Below, piece by piece: positions 63,319 to 64,000 of a stretch of 64,000 nucleotides of DNA (position 1 is the first letter of the stretch; each line of letters begins with the position of its first letter). Made by a program: the position numbers and the translations under genes. This stretch comes from Thermoanaerobaculia bacterium (lineage in GTDB: Bacteria > Acidobacteriota > Thermoanaerobaculia > Multivoradales > JAIOJS01), in assembly GCA_030429235.1 (NCBI GenBank), contig JAUIDB010000006.1, positions 124,001-188,000 of the forward strand, written 5' to 3'. The notes below the pieces were generated by a model. The model had not been told where the DNA came from and searched no databases. It saw only the letters and a list, made by a program, of their open reading frames with translations.

Positions 63319-64000
63319 CCGCCCTGCTGTACGCCGGTGGCGGCTGCCTCGTAGCGAGCTGTCTTCTCTGGGGGTGGAGCCTCTGGCGTCGAGATGCCAG
63401 CGTGGTCGACATCTGGTGGGGCCTGGGTTTCGTTGGAGTCACCTGGTACTACTACCAGAGGTCGGGAATCGGCGCGTCCTGGCAGCTCCTTCACCTGCTC
63501 CTGGTGTCACTCTGGGGAGTACGGCTGGCGATGCACATCGCCTGGCGCGGTCGGGGAGAGGGGGAAGATCGTCGCTACGCCGCGATGAGGAAGCGCGGCG
63601 GCAAGGAGTTCTGGAGGAAGAGCCTGATCACCGTCTTCTGGCTGCAGGCGGGACTCGTCGTGGTGCTTTCCTTCCCGCTGTACGTCGTACAGACCACCGC
63701 CAGCTGGTCCTATCCGAGTCTGTTCTATCTGGGCTGTCTGCTGTGGATCGTTGGTTTCCTCTTCGAAGCCGTCGCGGACTGGCAGCTCCTGCGATTCAAG
63801 AGCGTTCCGGCCAACGCCGGGCAGGTCCTGGATCGGGGTCTATGGCGCTATAGCCGACACCCCAACTACTTTGGCGAGTCTCTGCTGTGGTGGGGCTACG
63901 GCTCGATGGCTCTGGCCGCCGGGAGTTTCTGGTCGCTCCTGAGTCCGTTGATGATGACGTTGCTCCTCCTTCGGGTGTCGGGAGTGACGTTGCTCGAGAA
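63315..64000 (+). CDS. DUF1295 (steroid 5-alpha-reductase-like) membrane protein, truncated by window end
   Basis: Manual translation from GTG 63315: DASVVDIWWGLGFVGVTW...LDRGLWRYSRHPNYFGESLLWWGYG; open to position 64000 (not in the supplied ORF track). Confidence 0.85.
   Translation, partial: MTALLYAGGGCLVASCLLWGWSLWRRDASVVDIWWGLGFVGVTWYYYQRSGIGASWQLLHLLLVSLWGVRLAMHIAWRGRGEGEDRRYAAMRKRGGKEFWRKSLITVFWLQAGLVVVLSFPLYVVQTTASWSYPSLFYLGCLLWIVGFLFEAVADWQLLRFKSVPANAGQVLDRGLWRYSRHPNYFGESLLWWGYGSMALAAGSFWSLLSPLMMTLLLLRVSGVTLLE

Noticed and set aside
1-64000. CRISPR arrays, phage modules, rRNA or tRNA genes
   Set aside because: No regularly spaced direct repeats, cas, integrase or phage structural genes, and no tRNA cloverleaf or rRNA conserved segments recognised by eye. 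tRNAscan-SE/Infernal would be decisive.

Overview
This is a GC-rich, gene-dense bacterial chromosomal window with about 54 protein-coding genes and no rRNA, tRNA, CRISPR array or transposase that I could see. From left to right it contains: envelope and secreted proteins (GT2, PEGA, CsgG-like, PDZ, an M16 peptidase pair); an ECF sigma module; a MoaD-MoaE fusion; an AtuA-type acyl-CoA carboxylase/hydratase operon; YgfZ, an IscA/ErpA-type protein, thymidine kinase and a sulfatase-like lipoprotein; a glycan cluster (GT2, UDP-galactopyranose-mutase-like flavoprotein, GT1, flippase, GT4); a nonribosomal-peptide cluster at about 32.1-50.0 kb; and a light/B12/tetrapyrrole island at about 55.3-64.0 kb. 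The most unusual element is an NRPS (38650-42828, minus strand) whose adenylation domain carries an Asn-like specificity code. Between its A8 and A9 motifs it carries an inserted domain of about 350 aa with a PP-loop (SGGKDS) and CxxC zinc-finger-like motifs, resembling N-type ATP-pyrophosphatases of the WbpG/ThiI/QueC kind. In the same strand run are a PltF-like stand-alone A domain with Asp235 replaced by Cys, a carrier protein and a PltE-like acyl-CoA dehydrogenase. On the opposite strand are a C-A-T-TE NRPS, a methyltransferase, a sulfotransferase and a GT2, with an Sfp-type PPTase nearby. Other notable items: a B12-binding domain fused to a C-terminal XRE HTH, heading a photolyase operon; a membrane domain fused to a flavoprotein with a free-standing paralogue next door; a shikimate-kinase-like protein without a P-loop; and a 160-bp inverted-repeat element. 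All calls come from reading the sequence and recalling family motifs. No database search was run.
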